64,000 nt of DNA from an uncultured Clostridia bacterium. Its GTDB lineage: Bacteria > Bacillota > Clostridia > TANB77 > CAG-508. The stretch spans positions 33,910 through 97,909 of the forward strand of contig CANQOG010000001.1 of assembly GCA_947625415.1 (NCBI GenBank). The letters run 5' to 3'. Positions within the stretch are counted from its first letter, which is position 1, and every line of letters begins with the position of its first letter. The notes below the pieces were generated by a model. That model was not told the DNA's origin. It searched no databases and saw nothing but the letters and a program-made list of their open reading frames with translations. The position numbers were made by a program, and so were the translations under genes. Of this stretch, positions 1 to 8,586 are shown in pieces.

Positions 1-2
1 TT

Positions 3-8
3 CCTCCT
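3..8 (-). promoter_or_regulatory. Shine-Dalgarno of a gene beyond the left edge
   Basis: On the minus strand the bases just after the first gene's stop read AGGAGG, a perfect ribosome binding site with no start codon left inside the window. A co-transcribed gene therefore probably starts just outside. Confidence 0.5.
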
Positions 9-11
9 ATC

Positions 12-665
12 TTACTCTTGCTCTAATAACCCTTGAACACATAATCTATATTCTTCTCTATTTTCAACGCATGTAATTAGAGTTATCTTATTTTCTTCTG
101 TATATTCTAATGTAGACCAGTCAGTTTCATAAATTATAAAAACATTTGTAACCTCATATTTATATTTTTTTCCATCAACAAAATAATATATGATGTCACC
201 TTCTTCTAATTCTTTTACTCTTGCAAAATAATTTACTCTATATCCTCTATTATGAGCTGCTAACCCACAATTTCCATCCTGTCTAGATGTATTTTCAAAG
301 TGACCAACAGACCTATTTAAAATTTCTTCACTTGTTCCCTCTTCAATTGGTGCATATAAATTAAGCTTAGGAATTTCTATATACCAATCAAATTCTTCAT
401 TTGCATTATATTCTTCATTCTTTCCTTCATCTAAACTTTCAGTTTCTTCTTGATTGTTTTCATCCTCTACAATTTCATTTCTTACATTTAATGCGAGTTG
501 TTCATTCTCAATAGTATTATAATGGCTTGCAAAATTTTCTCTTGTCTCGAAAATTTTATTTTTAATATTATTTAAGCAAAAGCTAATAAAACAAATAATA
601 GCAATACTTAAAACACAACTGAAAATATTTATAGATTTTCTATCAAACTTAAAATAGACCTTTAA
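12..665 (-). CDS. Class D-like sortase, start codon unresolved
   Basis: A membrane-anchored transpeptidase that would cleave sorting signals and attach proteins to the cell wall or to each other. An N-terminal hydrophobic helix (about residues 12-32) is followed by an acidic linker and a sortase domain with the catalytic His in CGLAAHNRGY, the Cys in ITLITC and an Arg about eight residues later in EEYRLC. The frame opens after a TGA at 668-666 and holds no ATG, GTG or TTG. A perfect GGAGGTGA ribosome site lies over that point. A GTG at 669-667 would start the gene as MIK and then need a +1 shift near codon 3, with no CGG there. A rare start codon or a sequence error is also possible. Function is confident; the 5' end is not. 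Confidence 0.75.
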   Translation of the reverse strand, partial: LKVYFKFDRKSINIFSCVLSIAIICFISFCLNNIKNKIFETRENFASHYNTIENEQLALNVRNEIVEDENNQEETESLDEGKNEEYNANEEFDWYIEIPKLNLYAPIEEGTSEEILNRSVGHFENTSRQDGNCGLAAHNRGYRVNYFARVKELEEGDIIYYFVDGKKYKYEVTNVFIIYETDWSTLEYTEENKITLITCVENREEYRLCVQGLLEQE

Positions 666-790
666 TCACCTCCACATAAGTATTTAATTTTACAAATTGA
701 TTTTTTTAGGCTAGAAATCAGCCTTGAGAAATATTAGAAAAATAAAATAGAAAAGTATTGCTACAATTGCAATAACTTTTGCTAGCAATT

Positions 791-819
791 ATAATAATAC
801 TTTTCTATCTATTTGTCAA
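791..819 (-). promoter_or_regulatory. Sigma-A-type promoter for the sortase gene
   Basis: On the minus strand TTGACA (819-814) is followed after 17 bp by TATTAT (796-791). It lies inside an imperfect inverted repeat (about 750-805) that could also form a hairpin between spo0A and the sortase gene. Confidence 0.5.
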
Positions 820-894
820 GCGTTTTTTAAATTTTGAAGAAATTTATTTTTAAAGAATTTTTAAGCAAAATTACATTTCAAATTATTTTCATTA

Positions 895-1704
895 TTATGC
901 ACTTTTTATTTCCAAGCGAAGTTTATCAGCTATCATAGCAATAAATTCTGAATTAGTTGGCTTTCCTTTGTTTGCATTTATAGTATATCCAAAAATATTT
1001 TCAATTGTATTTATTTCTCCTCTATTCCAAGCAACTTCTATCGCATGTCTAATAGCACGTTCTACACGGCTTGGTGTAGTTTTATGTTTTTTGGCTAAAT
1101 CTGGATATAGCTGTTTTGTGATTTGATTTAAAACATCCATATCTTCAATAACCATAATAATTCCATCTCTTAAGTATTGATATCCTTTAATATGTGCTGG
1201 AACTCCTACCTCATGAATTATATTTGTTACTAGGGCTTCCAAATTATCTTCTTTAGATTTAGAATTAGCTATATTAATATAGTTTTGCTTTACACCATTT
1301 TCTTTCAAAATAAAATCATTTACAGGAAATCTTAAAATATTTTTAAGTTCCCTTATTCTTTTTACTAAAACATCTAATTCAAATGGCTTTACCATATAAT
1401 ATGATGCTCCAATAGCCAAAGCTCTTTTTGTTATTGTATCTTGTCCAACAGCAGAAAGCATTATACAAATTGGCATATTTCCTGAATTATTTAATTTCTC
1501 TAAAACTCCTATTCCATCTAAATGTGGCATTATCACATCTAATAAAACAACATCTGGCTTCATTGAAGTAATTTTATCATACGCCTCTATCCCATCTTTG
1601 GCAGTAGCAATTACCTCCATATCATCTTGTTCCTCTAAAAAATTTACAAATGTCGTTACAAACTCCAAATTATCGTCTGCAATAATAATTTTAATTTTTT
1701 CCAT
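895..1704 (-). CDS. spo0A: Sporulation response regulator Spo0A
   Basis: Master regulator of sporulation entry; when phosphorylated it binds 0A boxes. Residues 1-120 are a receiver domain with the acidic pair D10/D11, phosphoacceptor D56 (VVLLD) and K106 (VKP). Residues about 150-269 are the Spo0A-specific DNA-binding domain, whose recognition helix [16 protein letters not shown] is close to the invariant family signature. I chose the ATG at 1704 because AGGAGAGG sits just upstream, and this gives 269 residues, the usual length. The open frame extends to 1821 but that part lacks family sequence. A 0A box lies upstream, suggesting autoregulation. It marks a lineage with sporulation ancestry. 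Confidence 0.96.
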   Translation of the reverse strand: MEKIKIIIADDNLEFVTTFVNFLEEQDDMEVIATAKDGIEAYDKITSMKPDVVLLDVIMPHLDGIGVLEKLNNSGNMPICIMLSAVGQDTITKRALAIGASYYMVKPFELDVLVKRIRELKNILRFPVNDFILKENGVKQNYINIANSKSKEDNLEALVTNIIHEVGVPAHIKGYQYLRDGIIMVIEDMDVLNQITKQLYPDLAKKHKTTPSRVERAIRHAIEVAWNRGEINTIENIFGYTINANKGKPTNSEFIAMIADKLRLEIKSA

Positions 1705-1813
1705 AACCTCTCCTTTTCTATAATATTTTATCTTTTGTGATACTTTTCGTATCTTCTTTAATCTAATTATAATTTCTATGCAACTATTTTGCAAGTATTT
1801 TTGATTTCTATTT

Positions 1814-1820
1814 TTCGACA
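1814..1820 (-). promoter_or_regulatory. 0A box upstream of spo0A
   Basis: Minus-strand TGTCGAA, an exact match to the Spo0A consensus, about 110 bp upstream of the chosen spo0A start. It overlaps the T-tract of the plsC terminator. Autoregulation is inferred from the motif alone. Confidence 0.5.
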
Positions 1821-1848
1821 AAAAAAATAAAGGAGAATTTTATCTCCT
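1819..1848 (-). terminator. Rho-independent terminator after plsC
   Basis: GGAGA/TCTCC stem at 1832-1847 followed on the minus strand by a T-rich run. It separates plsC from spo0A. Confidence 0.75.
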
Positions 1849-1857
1849 CTATTTACC

Positions 1858-2469
1858 TTATTTTGAAAGTTTAATTATTTCTTCTTTTAATTTTTCTGTT
1901 GCAATTTCTTCTGCTTCTTTTATATCTTTTTCTTCTAATAATTTAGAAAAATCTAACGGTTCACCAAAATTAATTGTAATTTTATGAAATGGCTTTGGCT
2001 TACCTTTTAAGCCTATTGGAACAATTTTTGCACCTGTTTTTAAACTCATATATGTAGCACCATTTTTAATTTTTCCATCATTCTTTTCCATTCCATTTCT
2101 CGTTCCTTCAGGAAAAATTCCTATACATCCACCATTTTTTAATTCTTTTAAGGCTTCTTTTAATGGACCAATATCTTTAGAATCTCTTTTTACATAAATT
2201 GCTTCATATACATAACATAAATATCTAAATAGTAAATTATTTTTTAATTCCTCTTTAGCTATAAATCTCATTTTTCTAGGGCAAGCAATTACCATCATAG
2301 GAGGGTCTAAATTACTTCTATGATTTCCGCAAAAAAGAACTGAACCTTCTTTTGGTATATTTTCTTTTCCAATTACTTTATATCTATAAACAATTTTAGA
2401 ATATAGTTTTATTACATTAGTAACTATAAATCTATTTATAGCTTTAAATCCATTTTTTACTTTTTCCAT
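1858..2469 (-). CDS. plsC: 1-acyl-sn-glycerol-3-phosphate acyltransferase
   Basis: Acylates lysophosphatidic acid to phosphatidic acid at the membrane in phospholipid synthesis. The 203-residue protein has the acyltransferase motif NHRSNLDPP (catalytic His-x4-Asp) near residue 50 and the glycerol-phosphate binding motif FPEGTRN near residue 120. It sits 9 bp downstream of cmk on the same strand, a pairing common in Firmicutes, and is closed by a terminator. Confidence 0.93.
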   Translation of the reverse strand: MEKVKNGFKAINRFIVTNVIKLYSKIVYRYKVIGKENIPKEGSVLFCGNHRSNLDPPMMVIACPRKMRFIAKEELKNNLLFRYLCYVYEAIYVKRDSKDIGPLKEALKELKNGGCIGIFPEGTRNGMEKNDGKIKNGATYMSLKTGAKIVPIGLKGKPKPFHKITINFGEPLDFSKLLEEKDIKEAEEIATEKLKEEIIKLSK

Positions 2470-2478
2470 AAAATCCTC

Positions 2479-3147
2479 TTAATTCATCTTATCTCTAATT
2501 ATCTTTTCAATAGTTTCAACTACTTCTGGTATTGTTAAATTAGTAGAATCAACAGTTATTGCATCTGTAGCTTTAACAAATGGCGAAATTTCTCTTTCAA
2601 CCTCTAATTTATGTCTTTCTTTCATACTTTCTAAAACTTCTTCATAGGTTTCATCTATTCCCTTTTGTAGATTTTGCTTATATCTACGTCTAGCTCTCTC
2701 TTCTAAAGAACACTCTAAAAATATCTTTACATTAGCATTTGGAAAAACAACTGTACCAATATCTCTTCCTTCCATGATGATATCTTGATGTTCTCCCATT
2801 TTTCTTTGAATAGGTGTAACCTTTTCTCTAACAATTTTTATAGCAGAATATTTTGCTACAACATCATCTATTTCAGGTGTTCTTATAGCTTCACTTACAT
2901 TTTTTCCATTTAAGAATACTAATTGATTTTCCCCTGATTTCTTAAATTCAATTTTGATATTTTCTAAAATTTTTTCAATTTTATCTAAGTCAGTATAACT
3001 AACTCCCTGATTTATACATTCCAAAGCAACAGCTCTATACATAGCTCCAGTATCAACAGTTATAAACCCCAAATCTTTTGCTACAAGCTTTGTAATCGTA
3101 CCTTTTCCACTTCCAGCTGGTCCATCTATTGCTACAATAAAAGACAT
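2479..3147 (-). CDS. cmk: Cytidylate kinase
   Basis: Phosphorylates CMP and dCMP to the diphosphates for nucleic acid and phospholipid precursors. The P-loop GPAGSGKGT lies at residues 9-17, followed by the substrate-binding DTGAMYRA stretch and the GRDIGTVVFP segment typical of bacterial CMP kinases. The 222-residue length is normal. It lies between an ATPase gene upstream and plsC downstream with short gaps, so the three are probably one operon. Confidence 0.95.
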   Translation of the reverse strand: MSFIVAIDGPAGSGKGTITKLVAKDLGFITVDTGAMYRAVALECINQGVSYTDLDKIEKILENIKIEFKKSGENQLVFLNGKNVSEAIRTPEIDDVVAKYSAIKIVREKVTPIQRKMGEHQDIIMEGRDIGTVVFPNANVKIFLECSLEERARRRYKQNLQKGIDETYEEVLESMKERHKLEVEREISPFVKATDAITVDSTNLTIPEVVETIEKIIRDKMN

Positions 3148-3158
3148 ATTTTCCTCCT

Positions 3159-4049
3159 TTATTTTTCTTCAAAATGAATACTTTTTATAAATATTTCCAT
3201 TTTCAATACATTCATTGCAGTTAAATTTTCAACTTCTTTTTTTATTCTATTTTTTACATTTTCAGTAAGTTCTAAAATATTATATCCAAAATCAAGTATA
3301 AGTTCTAAATAAATATATATTCCGTCACCATATCCACCTTCTTGTTTACGAATTATAGCTCTGTGTAATTTATAAATTCCTTTTACTTTTTCTAGGGCAA
3401 TTTCAATAATTTGTTTTATAGCTGTATCAGAAATAGTAAAATTTCCCATATAACTGAAAGCTGGTCTTATTAGAGATTTTTCGGCAATATATGGATCATT
3501 CCCACTTCCAGTTGACTTAAATATTTGAAGTGGGTCTAATAAAAATCCAGAAAAATCTTTTTTAATTTCAAAAGTAGGAACAGGTATAACATGTTTTCCT
3601 TGTGTAACTCTAATTCTTCTAGCAGTTTCCATTTCTTCTTCTGTGGCAACATCTGTTATATAAATAGTTTCTCCAATCTCTGGTAATCCTAAATTTGCAG
3701 CTATTTTTTGAACCATTCCATCAGATGTTCCTAAAATTAAAATACTTTTTGGACGTTTTTTCCTAAAAACCTCTTGTATTTCTTTCTTTTTACTTTCGTC
3801 TTGAAATAGCGCGTTTTTAACAGTTTCTATTTTAGTAGGAGCCTTTTTAGCTGAAATTCCAGCAACAACTTCATTTTCACAAATTAAAAGACCATCATCA
3901 ATAATATATTCTATTCCTTTTGAGTTAGCAACCATTTGAGCTCTATAACTTTTTCCTGTTCCAGATGGGCCAACAAAAGCATATACTTTTATTTTCTCAT
4001 TAATCTTTTCATTTACTATATTCTCAATATTATTAAGTAAAGACATCAA
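3159..4049 (-). CDS. P-loop ATPase with C-terminal Asp23/Gls24-like domain
   Basis: The first half contains a Walker A motif, GPSGTGKS, near residue 27 and a probable Walker B segment, KSILILG. The second half resembles an Asp23/Gls24 alkaline-shock fold (charged helices with a YLELILDFG strand). Two-domain proteins like this occur in clostridia near cmk but I know no assigned role. Position 11 bp upstream of cmk suggests co-transcription. No signal peptide or membrane segment is visible, so it is probably cytosolic. Confidence 0.6.
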   Translation of the reverse strand: MMSLLNNIENIVNEKINEKIKVYAFVGPSGTGKSYRAQMVANSKGIEYIIDDGLLICENEVVAGISAKKAPTKIETVKNALFQDESKKKEIQEVFRKKRPKSILILGTSDGMVQKIAANLGLPEIGETIYITDVATEEEMETARRIRVTQGKHVIPVPTFEIKKDFSGFLLDPLQIFKSTGSGNDPYIAEKSLIRPAFSYMGNFTISDTAIKQIIEIALEKVKGIYKLHRAIIRKQEGGYGDGIYIYLELILDFGYNILELTENVKNRIKKEVENLTAMNVLKMEIFIKSIHFEEK

Positions 4050-4107
4050 AAATCTCCTTAAAATAATTTAGAATTATTATATCACTGGGTTTTAACTTTT
4101 TCAAGAT

Positions 4108-4341
4108 TTAATATTCAATTACAACTTCAAATTTCCAGTCTGCTACATTTGACTTTGTAGGAACATCTTTATCATTTAAATTAGTATTAATTAAATAATA
4201 CATTTGCATTCCTGTTCTAACTGAAATCAATATAGTAATTATAAGTACAATTATTAAAAATATTATGTATATTTTATTTAATAATTCTATCTTCGACTTC
4301 TTCTTTTCTTTCTTCGATTCTTTCTTCATTACATTCATCAT
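4108..4341 (-). CDS. Short membrane protein ending in a camelysin-like strand
   Basis: 77 residues: a lysine-rich start, one hydrophobic helix (about residues 24-46), then a short tail ending VADWKFEVVIEY. The VADWKF segment resembles the first strand of camelysin/TasA-type proteins (compare VAKWSF in the gene at 5010-5669). It may be a truncated or miniature substrate of the neighbouring SipW-like peptidase. Its 5' end overlaps the signal peptidase gene by 68 bp in another frame, implying translational coupling. No function can be assigned. Confidence 0.5.
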   Translation of the reverse strand: MMNVMKKESKKEKKKSKIELLNKIYIIFLIIVLIITILISVRTGMQMYYLINTNLNDKDVPTKSNVADWKFEVVIEY

Positions 4342-4805
4342 CTTCTCTTTTATTCTTCCTTAATAGATTTATAATTATTACAAGAACTGTAAAACCAATA
4401 AAAACAAATTTTAAATATTTTCTAATGAAAAATCCCCAAAACAAAGAATGATATACTACTTTCCCTAATATCTGTGAATTTAGAATTTCAGTGTCTACTT
4501 CATTATTTCTATCACCCTTTGTAATTAATTTATTATCATCTTTTGCAATTATTCTATGTGTTACAAAATAGTTTTCATCTTCTTCATAAGTAATAATATC
4601 TCCGAACATTATAATTTTCCATTTTCTTTATTATAACAAGCGAACCTGTATCAATTTCAGGCTCCATACTTCCTGTTAAAACTACTAAAAATCCATATCC
4701 AAAGACAGTTGTAAGTCTATCTTTTCTTATGTATTTTGAATATGTGACATATAATAAAACTAATATCAAAAATAAAACAAATATTGTTTGTAAAAATTTC
4801 TTCAT
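4274..4805 (-). CDS. SipW/ER-type signal peptidase I (one CGG +1 site)
   Basis: Removes signal peptides at the membrane outer face. An N-terminal TM helix (about 4-22) precedes the catalytic-Ser motif GSMEPEIDTGS, then VTHRI with the His used by ER-type peptidases, then KGDRNNEVD, and a C-terminal TM near residue 140. Read conventionally the frame breaks after ENYNV. At 4604-4602 the codon is CGG; skipping the C gives NV-GDIITY, the conserved strand, and a 176-residue protein. It lies downstream of a camelysin-like gene (5010-5669), the usual SipW-TasA pairing. Confidence 0.88.
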
Positions 4806-4860
4806 AAATTCCTTTCTTTATTAATAGCCTTCTGGTAAAAAATCTATTTAAAATTTCTTA

Positions 4861-4892
4861 CTAGAAAGCTATTAAAGCTTTCTAGTTTTTTT
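4861..4892. terminator. Strong hairpin between camelysin and signal peptidase genes
   Basis: A perfect 11-bp stem, CTAGAAAGCTA and its complement, followed by a T-run on the plus strand. In the transcribed minus direction the T-run precedes the stem, so it is not a classical terminator there and may be an mRNA-stabilising or processing element. Confidence 0.4.
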
Positions 4893-5009
4893 CTTAATAT
4901 TTCTCGATTCTTTGTTCTAGGTAAATAACAACTTATTCTTTAACTTATAATTTTTAATTTTAATATGTGAATTGGAATTTTTCTTAACCTAGAAATAATT
5001 TGTAAAATT

Positions 5010-5669
5010 TTATTTTGCTTGTTTTCCGACAATATTTAAAGTAAAACGATAATTAGTTATGTCGCTATCTTTTGTATCTTGAATATCACCTTTTTCTAAA
5101 CCATTTTCATTACTTTCATAAGGCCAGTTCCAATTTACAGTGATAACTTTTCTTTTTGACTCTGCATCTTTAGCTATTGTTCCACTTAAGTTTGACTTAC
5201 TATCATCACTATTATTTTTTAACATCTCTTCTAATGAATAAAATTTTTCGCCTTGACCTGTTAATAAGTCATCACAAGTGAAATATAAGTTAGCTGGCTT
5301 TCTATTTTCTCCGTTTTCTTCATCAGTTTCATCAGCTAAAAAAACATCATAATCTACGCCAACTTCTGAACCTTCTGCATCAATAATAATCTTAAAACTA
5401 CCACTAGTTCCCGGAGCGATTGTTTTAGATTTAACTGAATCATTTGAGTTCATACTATCTGCTAAAGATATTTCTTTTGACTCTAAATCATCATCTCTTG
5501 TATTAGAAATTGCTCCATTAAAGCTCCATTTTGCAACAGAAGCTGAGCCTTTTACTGTTTCCGTATGAACATATTTTGAATAAGTATATCCAAAAATAAT
5601 AGATAAAAGTAAAATAGTAATTCCTAAACAAGCTATAATAATTTTTTTCTTTTTACTCATACTTTTCAC
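5010..5669 (-). CDS. Camelysin/TasA-like secreted protein
   Basis: 219 residues with an N-terminal hydrophobic segment (about 9-28) ending in YTYSKYVHT, then SASVAKWSF, typical of TasA/CalY/camelysin proteins that form extracellular fibres and are processed by SipW-type peptidases. The processing enzyme lies directly downstream. A GGGAGGTG ribosome site precedes the start. A sigma-A promoter about 200 bp upstream gives a long leader with potential long-range pairing. Fibre formation is inferred from family membership. Confidence 0.75.
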   Translation of the reverse strand: MKSMSKKKKIIIACLGITILLLSIIFGYTYSKYVHTETVKGSASVAKWSFNGAISNTRDDDLESKEISLADSMNSNDSVKSKTIAPGTSGSFKIIIDAEGSEVGVDYDVFLADETDEENGENRKPANLYFTCDDLLTGQGEKFYSLEEMLKNNSDDSKSNLSGTIAKDAESKRKVITVNWNWPYESNENGLEKGDIQDTKDSDITNYRFTLNIVGKQAK

Positions 5670-5867
5670 CTCCCTTGTCTTAAAATTCTAGCTAAATGCC
5701 TAGAGCTATACTAAAAAGTAAAATTTGCGGGGGCAAAGTAACTTCTAATTAACTATTTAATTTGTTTCTTTTGGAAAATTTGATTTTCAAGAACAGAAAA
5801 TCAATTTTATAAGATTAAATTAGACTAAAAATTTGTATGCAAGCCCTAAGGCATTTAACATGGTGAT
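5670..5867 (-). promoter_or_regulatory. Long, possibly structured 5' leader of the camelysin operon
   Basis: About 190 nt of untranslated RNA lie between the promoter and the start codon. Near its 5' end the RNA carries AAATGCCTTAG, and just before the ribosome site CTAGGCATTT, which can pair with it and close a domain of about 160 nt. A short TTGC/GCAA hairpin around a C-run and another repeat lie between. I could not match it to a known riboswitch class. Confidence 0.35.
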
Positions 5868-5896
5868 ATATTAGCACGGTTTTTTTATTTTGTAAA
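5868..5896 (-). promoter_or_regulatory. Promoter of the camelysin/signal peptidase operon
   Basis: Minus-strand TTTACA (5896-5891), a 17-bp spacer and TAATAT (5873-5868). Confidence 0.6.
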
Positions 5897-5960
5897 GACA
5901 TTTTTTAAAAAATTTTTAAATTTATTTTTTTTAAAAGTTTAAAAATATCGTTCAAACCAT

Positions 5961-5990
5961 ATAAAAATAGAGCCCTAAAATGGCTCTATT
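5961..5990 (-). terminator. Terminator after the thioesterase gene
   Basis: Perfect 9-bp stem AATAGAGCC/GGCTCTATT followed by TTTTTAT on the minus strand. Confidence 0.85.
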
Positions 5991-5995
5991 AAATT

Positions 5996-6410
5996 TTAAA
6001 TTTTTACTAATTTTTTTAATTTTTCATCAAGTTCTGGAAAATCTCTTTTCAAAATTATTGGTCTATTTTCATTATTTAAAAAACAATGTTTACTTAACGC
6101 TGTAGCTACAACTTCACCAGTTTCAACATTTTTCATAATATACTCAAATATTAATCTAACTCCTTTAAATTCCTTCACTTTAACATCTATTTCCACATAA
6201 TCTTCAAATCTTGTTGAAACCTTATACTCACATTCAATTCCAATAACAGGAGAAACTACTCCTTCATCTTCTAATCTTTTATAGTTATATCCGAACTTTA
6301 TCAAAAAAATCTACTCTAGCTTCTTCCATCCATCTAATGTAATTTGAATGATGTGTTATTCCCATTTTATCTGTTTCATAATATTGGACTTTATGAATAT
6401 ATTTCTCCAT
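5996..6410 (-). CDS. YbgC/FadM-type acyl-CoA thioesterase (one CGG +1 site)
   Basis: Hot-dog fold thioesterase that hydrolyses acyl-CoA. The N-terminus reads YYETDKMGITHHSNYIRWME, the family signature with the catalytic Asp. The frame then meets GTT CGG ATA TAA: codon 40 is CGG (6293-6291) and a stop follows two codons later. Skipping the C gives VGYNYKRLEDEG and the rest of the fold (SPVIGIECEYK...), for 137 residues, the normal length. The start at 6410 follows GGAGG. Without the shift only about 41 residues would be made. It lies 10 bp downstream of the membrane-protein gene at 6420-7748. Confidence 0.9.
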
Positions 6411-6419
6411 TTTTTCCTC

Positions 6420-7748
6420 CTAAAATTCTAATGCTGAAATACTATTTGTTAGTTGTAAAACAATTTCATTTGCTATATCTCCAAATACTTTGCTATCTTT
6501 TAATTTTGAAACTTCTTCAGCTAATCTTTGTACATCTTCTATAGTAATTTCTTTATTTTGTATTTTTTGGTTTGTTTCATAAATTTCTAAAGTTGTTTTG
6601 ATAATTCCAGATACTATTCTTGCTTCTCTTCTTACATCTTCTTCTGACAAACTAGTAACATCTATATTTGAACTATAATTCTCATCTAGTTCAAGTCCTA
6701 CATAATCAAATGTCGTTCCTAATCCATATTCAACAGTAATTGGAATCAATTTTGCAAAGTCATTATTGCTATATAAAATTACAAATAAGTTTTCCATAAA
6801 ATTTTCATTTGACAAAGCATCTAAAAGTCCATCATCTTCTTGAATTTCATCTATTCCATAGTCTAACAATAATTTATAAAGTTCCATAATCGTTTGAACA
6901 TCTTGACTTACAGCTTCTTTATTCCAATTTTCAAATACATCTAAAACATCTAAATATAACTTACCTTCTCTTCCACTTGGAATATCATATTGGTATCCTA
7001 AAAATTCTTCTCCATTTTTCCAATGCTTTGCCGCTGTTGAGCCGACATCAGCAATTACTGTTGGCAAAAAATGGGTTTTTGAAAAAGGAATACTAATATT
7101 AGGAACAGTTTTCTTTTCAGCGTTTACATCAATTATTGATTTAATTACAGCTGATGTCCATTTAATCTCTTCACTAGTTTGAACATCTTTATTATTAGAC
7201 ATTTGCGTTAATTTATCAAAATAGCTTTCTGATACAAAAGGAACTTTTGAAGTAGTCTTTTCTGCTATACAATTATAAGCAATTCCAAACGGTGTTATTA
7301 GAACTATAAAAGTTAATCCTACTGATATTAAATTTGAAACAACTATTCCCAATTTTTTTAAAATTACATTTGTTTCTTGTTTATCTTGTAAATCATCTAC
7401 CTTTTTATAAATAAAAAGATGTTTTAAAATTGTAAGAATTATTGAAATTATTAAATAAAATATGTAAAACATTACAATACTTATTGCAATGTTTCCAAGA
7501 AAAGCAAAAAACTCTTCAAGAGAAGCAATTTCTACTAAATCTGCCCCATATTCATTTCCTAAAAATTGAAGAATTTCTTTTCCACCTTTTATAGCCATAG
7601 AATTAGCGCAAATCCTTGCTAACCCGAAAGAAATTAAACAACTAGCAATATTTAAACCAAGAGAAGTATAACTTCTTCCAAAGCTTTTTGACAACCTACT
7701 ACAAATTAAAATTCCAGCAATAATAAAAAATATAATCCAAACTATCAT
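6420..7748 (-). CDS. Polytopic membrane protein, possibly CvpA-like N-terminus
   Basis: 442 residues. Hydrophobic segments lie at about 2-20, 28-48, 85-118 and 158-180, followed by a soluble C-terminal half rich in acidic helices. The N-terminal arrangement is reminiscent of CvpA-family proteins, but similarity is weak by eye and no catalytic motif is visible. It lies between a macrodomain gene upstream and the thioesterase downstream with tiny gaps, so it is probably co-transcribed with them. Confidence 0.5.
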   Translation of the reverse strand: MIVWIIFFIIAGILICSRLSKSFGRSYTSLGLNIASCLISFGLARICANSMAIKGGKEILQFLGNEYGADLVEIASLEEFFAFLGNIAISIVMFYIFYLIISIILTILKHLFIYKKVDDLQDKQETNVILKKLGIVVSNLISVGLTFIVLITPFGIAYNCIAEKTTSKVPFVSESYFDKLTQMSNNKDVQTSEEIKWTSAVIKSIIDVNAEKKTVPNISIPFSKTHFLPTVIADVGSTAAKHWKNGEEFLGYQYDIPSGREGKLYLDVLDVFENWNKEAVSQDVQTIMELYKLLLDYGIDEIQEDDGLLDALSNENFMENLFVILYSNNDFAKLIPITVEYGLGTTFDYVGLELDENYSSNIDVTSLSEEDVRREARIVSGIIKTTLEIYETNQKIQNKEITIEDVQRLAEEVSKLKDSKVFGDIANEIVLQLTNSISALEF

Positions 7749-7752
7749 CTTG

Positions 7753-8577
7753 TTACCTTTCTAATTTTTTAGACTTTGTAAAATATTCATCATATATTTC
7801 AAAGTTCTCATCTCCAAAGACATTAAAAACAACTCTTTCTATTTGATTATTTTTATCTAAAAATTCATTAACAGCAGAAACAGCGCATTCAACAGCTAGT
7901 CTTCTTGGAAATCTAAAAATTCCTGTTGAAATACATGGAAAAGCAATTGATTTTAATCCTTTTTCTGTGGCAATTTTCATTGAATTTTTATAACAATTTT
8001 TTAACAACTCTTTTTCTTCTTCTGAAACATTAAAACTTATAACAGGTCCAACTGTATGAATAACATATTTACAAGGTAAATTATATCCTTTCGTAATAAA
8101 AGCCTCTCCAGTTGGTAAACCTAAATCATAATTTGCATTTTTCATATATTCAAAACATTCAAGTCTCATTTGAACGCCACTATAAGTCTGAATTTGATTA
8201 TCTATACAGTTATGCATTGGTTGGAAACATCCTAGTCCTCTAGAATTTGCAGCATTCACAATACAATCAATTTTTAATTGAGTTATATTTCCTTTCCATA
8301 AAACCATTTTATCTTTATATTTCAACTTTGAGTTAGAATATATTTGACCAATAGTTGGTAAACTTTTAGATAATGTAATCTCAACAAACTTTAAACGTTC
8401 TTGCAAATAATCATCCTGAACTTTTAAATATTCTCCCGAAATTGGCTTTGGTTCTCTAATATTACATAGACCTCTCCAAACCTTTTCTTTTTCTTCTAAA
8501 GTAACAGGCTCTTCAAAAATATCTCTGTCAATATCATTAATTAAATATTTTATTAAGAAATCTAACTTTTCTTCCAT
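7753..8577 (-). CDS. Macrodomain protein-ADP-ribose hydrolase
   Basis: Likely removes or binds ADP-ribose on proteins. The macrodomain (about residues 85-265) has GNITQL, VNAANSRGLGCFQP, YVIHTVGP and ISTGIFRFP loops that bind ADP-ribose. The Cys/His pattern in GCFQPMHNCID matches the zinc-containing macrodomains that pair with sirtuin or lipoate-type ADP-ribosylation in Firmicutes, although no such partner is beside it. About 80 N-terminal residues precede the fold, as in that subgroup. It is preceded closely by an amylomaltase gene. Confidence 0.85.
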   Translation of the reverse strand: MEEKLDFLIKYLINDIDRDIFEEPVTLEEKEKVWRGLCNIREPKPISGEYLKVQDDYLQERLKFVEITLSKSLPTIGQIYSNSKLKYKDKMVLWKGNITQLKIDCIVNAANSRGLGCFQPMHNCIDNQIQTYSGVQMRLECFEYMKNANYDLGLPTGEAFITKGYNLPCKYVIHTVGPVISFNVSEEEKELLKNCYKNSMKIATEKGLKSIAFPCISTGIFRFPRRLAVECAVSAVNEFLDKNNQIERVVFNVFGDENFEIYDEYFTKSKKLER

Positions 8578-8586
8578 TTTTACACC

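Noticed and set aside
5670..5867. Assigning the camelysin leader to a c-di-GMP riboswitch
   Set aside because: The conserved core sequences of GEMM-I and c-di-GMP-II classes could not be found by eye.
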